A stretch of 58,325 bases of DNA, taken from assembly GCF_001666835.1 (NCBI RefSeq), contig NZ_LZJF01000182.1, positions 1-58,325 of the forward strand, written 5' to 3'. This DNA comes from Mycobacterium sp. E3251. Its GTDB lineage: Bacteria; Actinomycetota; Actinomycetes; Mycobacteriales; Mycobacteriaceae. Shown here piece by piece: positions 15,776-23,598 of the stretch. Under the pieces are notes generated by a model, which was not told where the DNA came from, did no database searches, and saw nothing but the letters and a program-made list of their open reading frames with translations. The position numbers were made by a program, and so were the translations under genes. Each line of letters begins with the position of its first letter. Position 1 is the stretch's first letter.

Positions 15776-16024
15776 ATGATTACGACACGTGCCGAAGCGG
15801 CGCAATACGTCAAAGATGCCGGAGGTTTGAAGCTCGTCGTTTTTGGAGCCGACGGGCACGAGGTTGCAGCGATGTTCGTGCAAGGATCGGTGACCTACAA
15901 CCCGGAGGAATCGACCTTCATCGCCGTCGCCGAGGACGGCCACCCGGTGGGCGAGCTGTTCGTGGACGAGTCGGTCGATTATGACGAGAACATCGATGCC
16001 TTCGTGATCCGCGCCCCGCGTTAG
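15776..16024 (+). CDS. Small acidic hypothetical protein
   Basis: An 82-residue acidic soluble protein of unknown function. Sequence such as AAQYVKDAGGLKLVVFGADG and PEESTFIAVAEDGHPVGELF alternates strands and suggests a small beta-rich fold. It has no signal peptide, membrane helix or cysteine. I use the ATG at 15776, preceded by GGAAG; an in-frame alternative start lies ten codons upstream. It is divergent from the sigma factor, so co-regulation through the palindromes between them is possible. Confidence 0.65.
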   Translation: MITTRAEAAQYVKDAGGLKLVVFGADGHEVAAMFVQGSVTYNPEESTFIAVAEDGHPVGELFVDESVDYDENIDAFVIRAPR

Positions 16025-16109
16025 TCATCGAGGCGAGCCCCGCTCGCCAGCACCGAGCGGCCCACCACCACCGCCGCCATCGGCTGGTCCCTGAGCCGGT
16101 CGTCGCCGG

Positions 16110-16934
16110 CTACCCCTGCGCCAACTCGGCGACGGGCTGCCATTCCTCCCAGGTGCGCAGCCGGCTTTCATAGTCGGCCTTGGCCGTCGCCAGCGGCGAA
16201 GCGCCGAAAAACACTCGCAGCGGCGGCTTTTCGGCATCGACTACCTTCAGCAATGCGGAGGCGGATGCCTCCGGGTTGCCCGGGCTGGCCCAGCGCCTGC
16301 TGCGCTCGGCCTGGACGGCGGCGCGAACGTCGTCGTACGCCGGCAGTGGATCGGCGTGCTTGGCCGAATCTCCGGCCCAGTCGGTGTCGAAGCCGCCGGG
16401 CTCGATCAACGTGACGTGCACGCCGAACGGGGCGACCTCCAGGGCAAGCGCCTGCGAGAAACCTTCCAGCGCCCACTTCGACGCGTGATACATGCCGACC
16501 AACGGGAACGCGGTGATTCCCCCGATCGAGGAGACCTGGATGATGTGACCGCTGCGCTGCTCGCGCAGGTACGGCAACGCGGCCTGGGTGATCCACAGTG
16601 CCCCAAAGACGTTCGTCTCTATCTGATCGCGGGCCTCTTGCTCGGAGAGCTCCTCGACGAAGCCGAACTGTCCGTAGCCGGCGTTGTTGACGACGATGTC
16701 CAGCCGCCCGAAGTGGTCGTGCGCCTGCTTGACCGCGGCGAAGTCCGCGTCCCGGTCGGTGACGTCCAAACGGATCGGCAACAGCGCGTCGCCGTACTTC
16801 TCGGCCAAGTCGTCCAGCGATGCCGTGTTGCGTGCCGTCGCGGCGACCTTATCCCCACGCTCCAGCGCCGCTTTCGCCCACGCCCGTCCGAAACCCCGCG
16901 ATGTACCGGTGATAAACCAAACTTTTTCAGTCAC
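16110..16934 (-). CDS. SDR family oxidoreductase
   Basis: A 274-residue classical short-chain dehydrogenase: FITGTSRGFGRAWA (cofactor glycine motif, residues 6-19), RLDVTDRDAD, NNAGYG, the catalytic Ser in VSSIGG and Tyr/Lys in YHASKWALEG. Residues such as TARN after strand 2 suggest NADP(H) preference. The substrate is unknown. A GTG at 16934 gives the standard N-terminus; a longer form from GTG 16988 would add 18 residues and abut the divergent methyltransferase start, so I prefer the shorter one. M. tuberculosis has no gene in this position as I recall. Confidence 0.88.
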   Translation of the reverse strand: MTEKVWFITGTSRGFGRAWAKAALERGDKVAATARNTASLDDLAEKYGDALLPIRLDVTDRDADFAAVKQAHDHFGRLDIVVNNAGYGQFGFVEELSEQEARDQIETNVFGALWITQAALPYLREQRSGHIIQVSSIGGITAFPLVGMYHASKWALEGFSQALALEVAPFGVHVTLIEPGGFDTDWAGDSAKHADPLPAYDDVRAAVQAERSRRWASPGNPEASASALLKVVDAEKPPLRVFFGASPLATAKADYESRLRTWEEWQPVAELAQG

Positions 16935-16989
16935 GCAGCGGTACAACGCCGATGTCGCCACGTAATTCCCGGCGGGTAGCGTCTTCACC

Positions 16990-17682
16990 GTGAATCGCGC
17001 GGCGTTGGATAAGGACCCCCGGGATGTCGCGTCGATGTTCGACGGCGTCGCCCGCCGCTATGACGTGACCAACACCCTGCTGTCGCTGGGGCAGGACCGG
17101 TATTGGCGCAAGGCCACCCGCTCGGCGCTGGCGATCGGGCCCGGACAGAAGGTGTTGGACCTGGCCGCGGGCACCGCGGTATCCACGGTCGAGCTCGAGA
17201 AATCGGGGGCGTGGTGTGTGGCGGCCGATTTCTCGGTCGGCATGCTCGCGGCCGGTGCCGCGCGCAACGTGCCCAAAATCGCCGCCGACGCCATGCGGCT
17301 GCCGTTCGGTGACGACGTATTCGACGCTGTCACAATCAGTTTCGGTTTGCGAAATGTCGTGGACCCTCGGGCCGCGCTGCGCGAGATGGCGCGCGTCGCC
17401 CGTCCGGGTGGGCGATTGGTGGTGTGCGAATTCTCCACGCCCACCAATGGGATCTTCGCCACGGCCTACAAGGAATATTTGATGCGGGCGCTGCCGCGGG
17501 TGGCGCGCGCGGTCTCAAGCAACCCGGATGCCTACGTCTACCTCGCGGAGTCGATCAGGGCGTGGCCGGACCAGGCGAGCCTGGCGCACGACATTTCCCG
17601 TGCCGGATGGGCGGCGGTCCGGTGGCGCAACCTCACCGGTGGCATCGTGGCCTTACACGCGGGATACAAGCCCCTGCGTTGA
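16990..17682 (+). CDS. menG: Demethylmenaquinone methyltransferase (MenG/UbiE; MenH in M. tuberculosis)
   Basis: A 230-residue class-I SAM methyltransferase catalysing the C-methylation of demethylmenaquinone, the last ring-modifying step. The UbiE signature is present: FDGVARRYDVTNTLLSLGQD at residues 18-37, SAM motif I VLDLAAGTAVST near 57, then ADFSVGML and RNVVDPRAALREMARV near 118. Length and position match Rv0558. It starts at a GTG. It is separated from mgtA here by the FHA, sigma, small-protein and SDR genes, whereas mgtA and this gene are adjacent in M. tuberculosis. Confidence 0.95.
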   Translation: MNRAALDKDPRDVASMFDGVARRYDVTNTLLSLGQDRYWRKATRSALAIGPGQKVLDLAAGTAVSTVELEKSGAWCVAADFSVGMLAAGAARNVPKIAADAMRLPFGDDVFDAVTISFGLRNVVDPRAALREMARVARPGGRLVVCEFSTPTNGIFATAYKEYLMRALPRVARAVSSNPDAYVYLAESIRAWPDQASLAHDISRAGWAAVRWRNLTGGIVALHAGYKPLR

Positions 17683-17689
17683 GAACGAG

Positions 17690-18043
17690 CTAGTGGGTAC
17701 CGGCCCGCTGGACGAAGCCGATCTGGTCGGGGCAGTAGTGGTCAACCGCGGCGCCGAGGAACTGGAACGCCTGGCCCTGGGTGGTGCCCCGCGGCAGGTT
17801 CCGCTGAATGAAAGTGGCCGACTTGTACGGGTCGCCGTCCACGCCCCTGGCGATCCGTTCGCACGTGATCTTGCCCAGCCACGCGAGCTGGTCTTGCGGC
17901 TGGTAGATGCCGAAGCCGTTGACGGTGTTCTTGAACGGCGCGTCTTGGTCGTTGGGCGGCGGCGGGGAGGCCAGCGCCGGAGCGGCCAACGCGATGGCGG
18001 CGGCGGCCAGGCCGCCGATGGTAGCTAGCTTCGTTCCCCTCAT
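17690..18043 (-). CDS. Secreted DUF732 protein, Rv0559c-type
   Basis: A 117-residue exported protein. A signal peptide (about residues 1-29, with GGLAAAAIALAAPALA) is followed by a DUF732 domain containing two cysteines (ITCERIARG and DHYCPDQIG) that could form a disulfide. The YKSATFIQRNLPRGTTQG stretch is nearly identical to what I recall of Rv0559c. The ATG at 18043 gives the correct signal-peptide start. The function is unknown. In M. tuberculosis the neighbour Rv0560c (a salicylate-inducible methyltransferase) lies between this gene and menJ; it is absent here. Confidence 0.88.
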   Translation of the reverse strand: MRGTKLATIGGLAAAAIALAAPALASPPPPNDQDAPFKNTVNGFGIYQPQDQLAWLGKITCERIARGVDGDPYKSATFIQRNLPRGTTQGQAFQFLGAAVDHYCPDQIGFVQRAGTH

Positions 18044-18149
18044 TAGCCGGACTATACACCTCGGATCCGGGGCGCGCCGAAAAATCCCCGACGGCGGCAA
18101 GCGCACCGGAAGGCCAGTTTACGCACGTCAACGGGGGTATTCGATTGGT

Positions 18150-19376
18150 TCAGGCGAACGGCACCCGGCGATCGATGAGCCGGGACAGCCGCCCGCCGGC
18201 CCGCCAGGCCCGCGCCACCCAGTCGGCGTCGTCATCGGTGACCAGGTTGGCCATCACCCGCACGGCGATGGTCATCAGCTTCGGGGAGCGCATCGCAATG
18301 GGTCCCGTCGCGGGCAGGAACCGCTGAAAGGTCAGCAACAAGGCCAGCCGGCGCGCGACCGAGAACCCCCGGCCGTAGTGCTGCTGCAGCAGCGACGGCC
18401 ACACGTGCGAGAGATCGCGACAGTCCAGCAGTTCGGCCGCCAGCCGCCCCGTTTCCAGCCCATAGTCGATGCCCTCGCCGTTCAGGGGGTTGACGCAGGC
18501 CGCGGCGTCGCCGATCAGCATCCAGTTGGGCCCGGCCACCCCGGACACCGCGCCGCCCATCGGCAGCAGCGCCGACGACACGGCCCGCGGGGGCCCGGCG
18601 AAGCCCCACTCGTCGCGGCGCAGGTCGGTGTAGTAGTTGATCAGCGGTCGCAGCGCGAGATCGGCCGGCCGTTTCACCGTCGACAATGCCCCGACGCCGA
18701 TGTTCACCTCCCCGTTGCCCAGCGGGAAGATCCAGCCGTAACCCGGCAACACTGCGCCGTCGGGGGAGCGCAGCTCCAGATGCGACGTCAGCCACGGATC
18801 GTCGGCGCGCGGAGTGGCCAGATATCCGCGGGCCGCGACGCCGTAAACCGTCTCCTGATGCCAGCGCCGACCCAGCTTGCGGCCCAGCGACGACCGGGCC
18901 CCGTCGGCCACGATCAACTGCCGGCAACCCACCTCCGTGCCGTCGGCCAACGTCAGCGAAACCACTCGCCTGGATGAGTCATGATGCACCGCAACGGCTT
19001 TCGTTCCCAGCATCATCCGCGCACCGGAATCCTCTGCGACTTTGCGGATCCGGTCGTCCAACTCGAGACGGGCCACCGCACTGCCGGTCGAGGGAAACGA
19101 CGGGCCCGGCCAGTCGACTTCCACCTCGCCGCCGAACCCGCTCATCCGCAGGCCGCGATGCCGGATGCGGGTGTCCAGCCAGTCGGCCAGCCCCAGTCGC
19201 TCGCACTCGGCGACCGCGCGCGGGGTCAGCCCGTCACCGCAGGGCTTGTCCCGGGGAAAGCTGGCGGAGTCGATGACCAGGACGTCGTTGCCCGCGCGTG
19301 CGGCCCACGCGGCGGCAGCCGAACCGGCGGGTCCGGCGCCCACGACCACCAGGTCGGCTTGGGTCTCCACGCTCAC
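18150..19376 (-). CDS. menJ: Menaquinone-specific polyprenyl reductase MenJ
   Basis: A 408-residue FAD-dependent geranylgeranyl-reductase-family enzyme that saturates one isoprene unit of menaquinone-9 in M. tuberculosis. Visible features are the dinucleotide-binding VVVGAGPAGSAAAAW (8-22), DKPCGDGLTPRAV (around 42) and the second FAD motif LIGDAAACVNPLNGEGIDYGLE (around 287-308). The GTG at 19376 gives exactly the length I recall for Rv0561c; the longer frame runs into the divergent grcC1. Only 15 bp separate its start codon from that of grcC1. Confidence 0.95.
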   Translation of the reverse strand: MSVETQADLVVVGAGPAGSAAAAWAARAGNDVLVIDSASFPRDKPCGDGLTPRAVAECERLGLADWLDTRIRHRGLRMSGFGGEVEVDWPGPSFPSTGSAVARLELDDRIRKVAEDSGARMMLGTKAVAVHHDSSRRVVSLTLADGTEVGCRQLIVADGARSSLGRKLGRRWHQETVYGVAARGYLATPRADDPWLTSHLELRSPDGAVLPGYGWIFPLGNGEVNIGVGALSTVKRPADLALRPLINYYTDLRRDEWGFAGPPRAVSSALLPMGGAVSGVAGPNWMLIGDAAACVNPLNGEGIDYGLETGRLAAELLDCRDLSHVWPSLLQQHYGRGFSVARRLALLLTFQRFLPATGPIAMRSPKLMTIAVRVMANLVTDDDADWVARAWRAGGRLSRLIDRRVPFA

Positions 19377-19391
19377 CAGTATGTTGGTCGG

Positions 19392-20408
19392 GTGAGTACT
19401 CCGGCGACGGTGGTGGCGGGCGTTGACTTCGGTGACCCCGCGTTCGCCGCGACGGTGCGCGACGGCGTCGGGCGGATCGAGCAGCTCATGGACACCGAAC
19501 TGCGCAGCGCCGACGACGTGATGACCGAGTCGCTGACGCACCTATTCAAGGCCGGCGGCAAGCGATTCCGGCCATTGTTCACGGTGCTGTCCGCCCAGAT
19601 CGGCCCTGACCCCGACGCGCACGACGTGACCATCGCCGGCGCCGTCATCGAACTGGTGCACCTGGCCACGCTGTATCACGACGACGTGATGGACGAGGCG
19701 GAGGTGCGCCGCGGCGCACCCACCGCGAACGTCCGGTGGGGGAACAACGTCGCAATCCTGGCCGGCGACTACCTGTTCGCCACGGCGTCGCGGCTGGTCT
19801 CGAGGCTGGGGCCGGAGGCCGTGCGGCTGATCGCCGAGACGTTCGCCCAACTGGTGACGGGACAGATGCGCGAGACGCGCGGCCTGACGGGCCCGGCCGA
19901 AGGGGCCGACCCGATCGAGCACTATCTGAAGGTGGTCTACGAGAAGACCGCCTGCCTGATCGCCGCGGCGGGCCGGTTCGGCGCCATGTTCTCGGGCGCC
20001 GACGCCGAACAGGTCGAGCGGCTCAGCCGGCTGGGCGGCATCGTCGGCACCGCCTTCCAGATCTCCGACGACATCATCGACATCGACAGCGACTCGCACG
20101 AATCCGGCAAGCTACCCGGCACCGACGTCCGCGAGGGTGTGCACACCCTGCCGATGGTCTACGCGCTGCGCGAACCCGGGCCCGATGCGGCGCGGCTGCG
20201 TGAACTGCTGGCGGGGCCCATCGAGGACGACGACGCGGTGGCCGAGGCGCTCGCCCTGTTGCGCGCGTCGCCGGGCATGGTGAAGGCCAAGAACACGCTG
20301 GCCGAATATGCGGCCCAGGCGCGCGACGAACTGGCCCTTTTGCCCGACGTTCCCGGCCGGCAGGCGCTGCAGACGCTCGTCGAGTACACCATCAGCCGGC
20401 ACGGATAG
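19392..20408 (+). CDS. grcC1: Polyprenyl diphosphate synthase GrcC1
   Basis: A 338-residue trans-prenyltransferase that condenses isopentenyl diphosphate units. The FARM motif DDVMD (in LYHDDVMDEAEVRRG, near residue 97) and the SARM motif DDIID (in QISDDIIDID, near 225) are intact, as are GGKRFRP and QLVTGQMRETRG. The gene context (menG, menJ) suggests supply of the menaquinone side chain, but chain length cannot be read from sequence. The GTG start at 19392 is fixed by similarity to Rv0562. Its distance of 15 bp from the menJ start means the two promoters overlap the coding starts, or the mRNAs are leaderless. Confidence 0.93.
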   Translation: MSTPATVVAGVDFGDPAFAATVRDGVGRIEQLMDTELRSADDVMTESLTHLFKAGGKRFRPLFTVLSAQIGPDPDAHDVTIAGAVIELVHLATLYHDDVMDEAEVRRGAPTANVRWGNNVAILAGDYLFATASRLVSRLGPEAVRLIAETFAQLVTGQMRETRGLTGPAEGADPIEHYLKVVYEKTACLIAAAGRFGAMFSGADAEQVERLSRLGGIVGTAFQISDDIIDIDSDSHESGKLPGTDVREGVHTLPMVYALREPGPDAARLRELLAGPIEDDDAVAEALALLRASPGMVKAKNTLAEYAAQARDELALLPDVPGRQALQTLVEYTISRHG

Positions 20409-20446
20409 CGCGTCCAGGAACCCCAGAGGTCCCCTCGGGCGTTCAA

Positions 20447-20460
20447 TTGACAACAGTCAA
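20447..20460 (+). promoter_or_regulatory. TTGACA-containing dyad upstream of htpX
   Basis: TTGAC-AACA-GTCAA is a short perfect dyad 32 bp before the htpX ATG. It includes a consensus TTGACA (20447-20452) that could serve as a -35 element. No HAIR (HspR) palindrome was seen here. Confidence 0.4.
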
Positions 20461-20491
20461 GCAATGAACGGGCTCTCGTAGGAGGACACCG

Positions 20492-21346
20492 ATGACCTGG
20501 CATCCGCATGCCAACTGGCTGAAGACCTTCGCCCTGTTGGTCGGCATGTCCGCGTTGATCGTGTTTGTCGGCTCGCTGTTCGGCCGGACGGCGATGTGGC
20601 TGGCGGTGCTGTTCGCCATCGGCATGAACGCCTACACATACTTCAACAGCGACAAGCTGGCGCTGCGGGCGATGCACGCGCAACCGGTTTCCGAGCTGCA
20701 GGCGCCGGTGATGTACCGGATCGTGCGCGAGCTGGCCACGGCCGCGCACCAGCCGATGCCCCGGCTGTACATCAGCGACACCAACGCGCCCAACGCGTTC
20801 GCGACCGGACGCAACCCGCGCAACGCCGCCGTGTGCTGCACCACCGGCATTCTGGACATCCTCAATGAGCGTGAGCTGCGCGCGGTGCTCGGACACGAGC
20901 TGTCCCACGTGTACAACCGCGACATCCTCATCTCGTGCATCGCCGGCGCGATGGCGTCGGTGATCACCGCCCTGTCCTACATGGCGATGTTCTTCGGCGG
21001 CGGAAATCGGGAGGGCGGTAATCCCTTTGCGATGCTGCTGGTTTCGTTGCTGGGGCCGATCGCGGCCACCGTGGTGCGGCTGGCGGTGTCCCGCTCGCGC
21101 GAGTACCAGGCGGACGAATCGGGCGCGGTGTTGACGGGCGACCCGCTTGCCTTGGCGTCGGCCCTGCGCAAGATCTCGGGTGGTGTTCAGGTGGCCCCGC
21201 TGCCGCCGGAGCCGCAGCTGGCCAGCCAGGCGCACTTGATGATCGCCAACCCGTTCCGTGCGGGCGAGCGCATCGGGTCGCTGTTCTCGACCCACCCGCC
21301 GATCGAGGACCGCATCCGGCGGCTGGAGGAGATGGCGCGGGGTTAG
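20492..21346 (+). CDS. htpX: Membrane zinc metalloprotease HtpX
   Basis: A 284-residue M48B membrane protease for quality control of membrane proteins. Two N-terminal helices (about residues 9-50) precede the zinc motif HELSH (135-139) in VLGHELSHVYNRD. A second helical hairpin (about 148-200) and the glutamate ligand in SREYQADESGA follow. The C-terminal FSTHPPIEDRIRRLEEMA is typical. The ATG at 20492 has AGGAGG seven bases upstream. Position matches Rv0563. A weak GGGAG/CTCCC hairpin (21358-21374) follows the stop. Confidence 0.95.
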   Translation: MTWHPHANWLKTFALLVGMSALIVFVGSLFGRTAMWLAVLFAIGMNAYTYFNSDKLALRAMHAQPVSELQAPVMYRIVRELATAAHQPMPRLYISDTNAPNAFATGRNPRNAAVCCTTGILDILNERELRAVLGHELSHVYNRDILISCIAGAMASVITALSYMAMFFGGGNREGGNPFAMLLVSLLGPIAATVVRLAVSRSREYQADESGAVLTGDPLALASALRKISGGVQVAPLPPEPQLASQAHLMIANPFRAGERIGSLFSTHPPIEDRIRRLEEMARG

Positions 21347-21393
21347 TCACATGCTTGGGGAGCCGGGGTCTCCCGGAGGATGCGTGGGTCGCC

Positions 21394-21423
21394 GTTTTTG
21401 ATATCGCCCGCGCTATCAAAAAC
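21394..21423. promoter_or_regulatory. Perfect 10-bp inverted repeat at the HicB-like start
   Basis: GTTTTTGATA (21394-21403) and TATCAAAAAC (21414-21423) are exact reverse complements separated by ten GC-rich bases. The dyad ends three bases before the GTG start of the HicB-like gene. It is AT-rich in an otherwise GC-rich neighbourhood. This fits an operator for a ribbon-helix-helix autorepressor, or an RNA hairpin hiding the start. Confidence 0.7.
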
Positions 21424-21426
21424 CGC

Positions 21427-21783
21427 GTGAACCGCTACACCTACCGCGCCCAGTGGTTGCCCGACTACAACGAGTACCTGGGCGTGTGTATCGAATTGCC
21501 CTACATGAGGCGCGAAGGGCCGACCGCGCCGCAGGCCGTGGCAGCCATCGAGGAGGCGGTCAAGGAGCATGTGGAGGGCCTGCGCGCCACTGGAGAGCAA
21601 GTCCCCACGCCGCTTTCCGAACGCCGCTACAGCGGGAGATTCCTCGTCAGAACGTCGCCGCAGCTGCATGCCCGCCTGGCGCTGGAAGCCATCGAGCAGG
21701 GGGTGCCGATGAACCAGTGGATCGTCCAGAAACTGAGCGGGCGGACGCCAAGCAGGACCTTCGGGCTCTCCGGGTGGGACTAA
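21427..21783 (+). CDS. HicB-family antitoxin-like protein (orphan)
   Basis: A 118-residue protein with a HicB-type partial RNase-H-like domain (residues 1-60: TYRAQWLPDYNEYLGVCIEL, then a PTAPQAVAAIEEAVKEHV helix). A C-terminal ribbon-helix-helix follows (FLVRTSPQLHARLALEAIEQ, then MNQWIVQKLSG). HicB antitoxins normally neutralise the small RNase HicA encoded next to them. No HicA-like frame is visible on either side, so this is an orphan, perhaps used as a DNA-binding regulator. The GTG at 21427 is preceded by a perfect palindrome rather than a clear ribosome site. It converges with the SulP gene, 16 bp apart. Confidence 0.8.
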   Translation: MNRYTYRAQWLPDYNEYLGVCIELPYMRREGPTAPQAVAAIEEAVKEHVEGLRATGEQVPTPLSERRYSGRFLVRTSPQLHARLALEAIEQGVPMNQWIVQKLSGRTPSRTFGLSGWD

Positions 21784-21799
21784 GCCGGCCGGCCCGAAA

Positions 21800-23353
21800 T
21801 CATGCAGCCGCCTCGGGCTTTTCGGGTTCGATGGCCTCCCTTGCATCCCTGCGAGCGGAATGGCCCGTCTCGAGCCTTCCCCGGATGCGGACCGTGCCGC
21901 CGTTGGCCTCATGCTGGTGCTGCCAGTCGCTGATCGCCTGATGCGCGGCGTGATCCAAGTAGTGCACCGAAACCTCAACGGTGGCAACGGATCCGGCGGG
22001 TATGGACGCGAGCACCCGGGTCAGCCGCGGAAGCGCCAGGAACGTGCAGGCCGCACCCTCGATCAGCACCCGCCATTCGTCGTCGACGGCCTTGGCATCG
22101 ACCCTGGCCCGGATCACCCGCCAACCGGTCAGCGCGATGGCCAACGCGAGCCCGATCAGCACGCCGTGCAGCAGATTGAGGAAGACGACGCTGACCGCGG
22201 TCACGATGTACACGGCGAGATCGCCGTGTTTCATTGCAGTTTCGATGTGGGCCGGCTTGAGCAACTGAACGCCGATCACAATCAGCAGCCCGGCGAGTGC
22301 GGCGGTGGGGATCTCTTCGACCAACTCCGCGAAGGGGACGGTGAACAACAGGATCCAGACGCCGTGCGTGAAGGCCGAGGCGCGCGATTTGGCGCCCGCG
22401 TTGACATTGGTGGAGCTACGCACGATGACACCGGTGACCGGCAGCCCACCGATGGTCCCCGACACGATGTTGGCGGCACCCTGCCCGACCAGCTCACGGT
22501 TGAAGTCGGTGCGCGGCCCGTTGTGCATGCGGTCTACCGACACCGCCGACAGCAGGCTCTCGACGCTGGCGATCAGCGCGACGGTGATCACCCCGATCGC
22601 AACCGCGCCCCAGTTGCCGTGCGGGATGTCGGGCAGTTGCAACGCGTCCAGCGGCGACCCGTCGAGGTCGATCCGGCGCACATGGAACGGAAAGACGACC
22701 GACACGACGGTCACCGCCACGATGGCGACCAAAGGCCCGGGAACGCGGCGCACCTTGGCCGGAACCCACCGCCAGGCCACCAGGATGGCGATCACCATTA
22801 CGCCCAGGATGACCCCGGGCCGATGCGCGCCGATGATCTGGCCCGGCAGGCCGATGAGATTGTGCCAGGCGGTGCTCTTGGACTTTCCGCCGAGCAACAC
22901 GTGCGCCTGCTGCAGCGCGATCGTGATGCCGATGCCGGCCAGCATCGCGTGCACGACCACCGGCGAGATCGCCAGGGCGGCCCGTGCGACGCGGCTGAGT
23001 CCCAGCAGCACCTGCACGGCACCCGCCGCGACAGTGATCAAACACGTTATGCCCCAACCGAAGTCGGATACCAAGTCGGCGACGACGACGGTCAAACCGG
23101 CGGCGGGGCCGCTGACTTGCAGCGGCGACCCGCCGATCGCGCCGACCACGATGCCGCCGACGATCGCGGCGATGAGGCCGGCGAGCACCGGGGCGTTGGA
23201 AGCGATCGCGATCCCCAAGGACAAGGGAAGTGCGACCAGAAAAACTACGAGTGAGGAAGGAAGGTCGTGGCGGATGAGCGATCGCACGCGATCTTTGCTT
23301 GAGTCCTTGGCCTGGTCGGGAGGTTGATTGCCGAGCTGTTCGATGTTTTGCAC
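21800..23353 (-). CDS. SulP family anion transporter with STAS domain
   Basis: A 517-residue inner-membrane SLC26/SulP transporter. About ten to twelve hydrophobic segments span residues 30-405, including LPSSLVVFLVALPLSLGIAI and the family glycine-rich stretches GGIVVGAIGGSPLQVSGPAAG and LVGQGAANIVSGTIGGLPVTG. A shortened STAS domain follows (about 420-500). Substrates in the family are sulfate, bicarbonate or dicarboxylates; none can be chosen here. The start is a GTG behind GAGGGAC. It is inserted between htpX and gpdA1 relative to M. tuberculosis. The 245-bp upstream gap (23354-23598) contains its promoter region and no gene I can support. Confidence 0.9.
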   Translation of the reverse strand: MQNIEQLGNQPPDQAKDSSKDRVRSLIRHDLPSSLVVFLVALPLSLGIAIASNAPVLAGLIAAIVGGIVVGAIGGSPLQVSGPAAGLTVVVADLVSDFGWGITCLITVAAGAVQVLLGLSRVARAALAISPVVVHAMLAGIGITIALQQAHVLLGGKSKSTAWHNLIGLPGQIIGAHRPGVILGVMVIAILVAWRWVPAKVRRVPGPLVAIVAVTVVSVVFPFHVRRIDLDGSPLDALQLPDIPHGNWGAVAIGVITVALIASVESLLSAVSVDRMHNGPRTDFNRELVGQGAANIVSGTIGGLPVTGVIVRSSTNVNAGAKSRASAFTHGVWILLFTVPFAELVEEIPTAALAGLLIVIGVQLLKPAHIETAMKHGDLAVYIVTAVSVVFLNLLHGVLIGLALAIALTGWRVIRARVDAKAVDDEWRVLIEGAACTFLALPRLTRVLASIPAGSVATVEVSVHYLDHAAHQAISDWQHQHEANGGTVRIRGRLETGHSARRDAREAIEPEKPEAAA

Positions 23354-23598
23354 CGGTCTCGTCCCTCGTTAGGAGTTAGCGGGGGAACTTCCGATATCCG
23401 CCCCATATTGCGTTGTATTACGTCGGCGTAACACCTTGTCGCACAAACGGTTACAACCCGGCCGGATGCGCAGGATCATGGCCGGGAACCCCTGGCTGCG
23501 TTAGTGACGGTATTTTGCTGGCAAACCCGCGGTCAAGGGAACGGGCCCAGCCCATATGGAACGCAAAGATTTAAATTCCGCGCCATCTGACGGACATT

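Noticed and set aside
21347..21426. HicA-like toxin gene before the HicB-like gene
   Set aside because: Only 80 bp lie between htpX and the GTG, with no frame of HicA length; the downstream side is occupied by the SulP gene.
21860..23254. 464-codon plus-strand frame inside the SulP gene
   Set aside because: It is antisense to a membrane transporter with clear helices; the translation is hydrophilic and D/R/H-rich without motifs.
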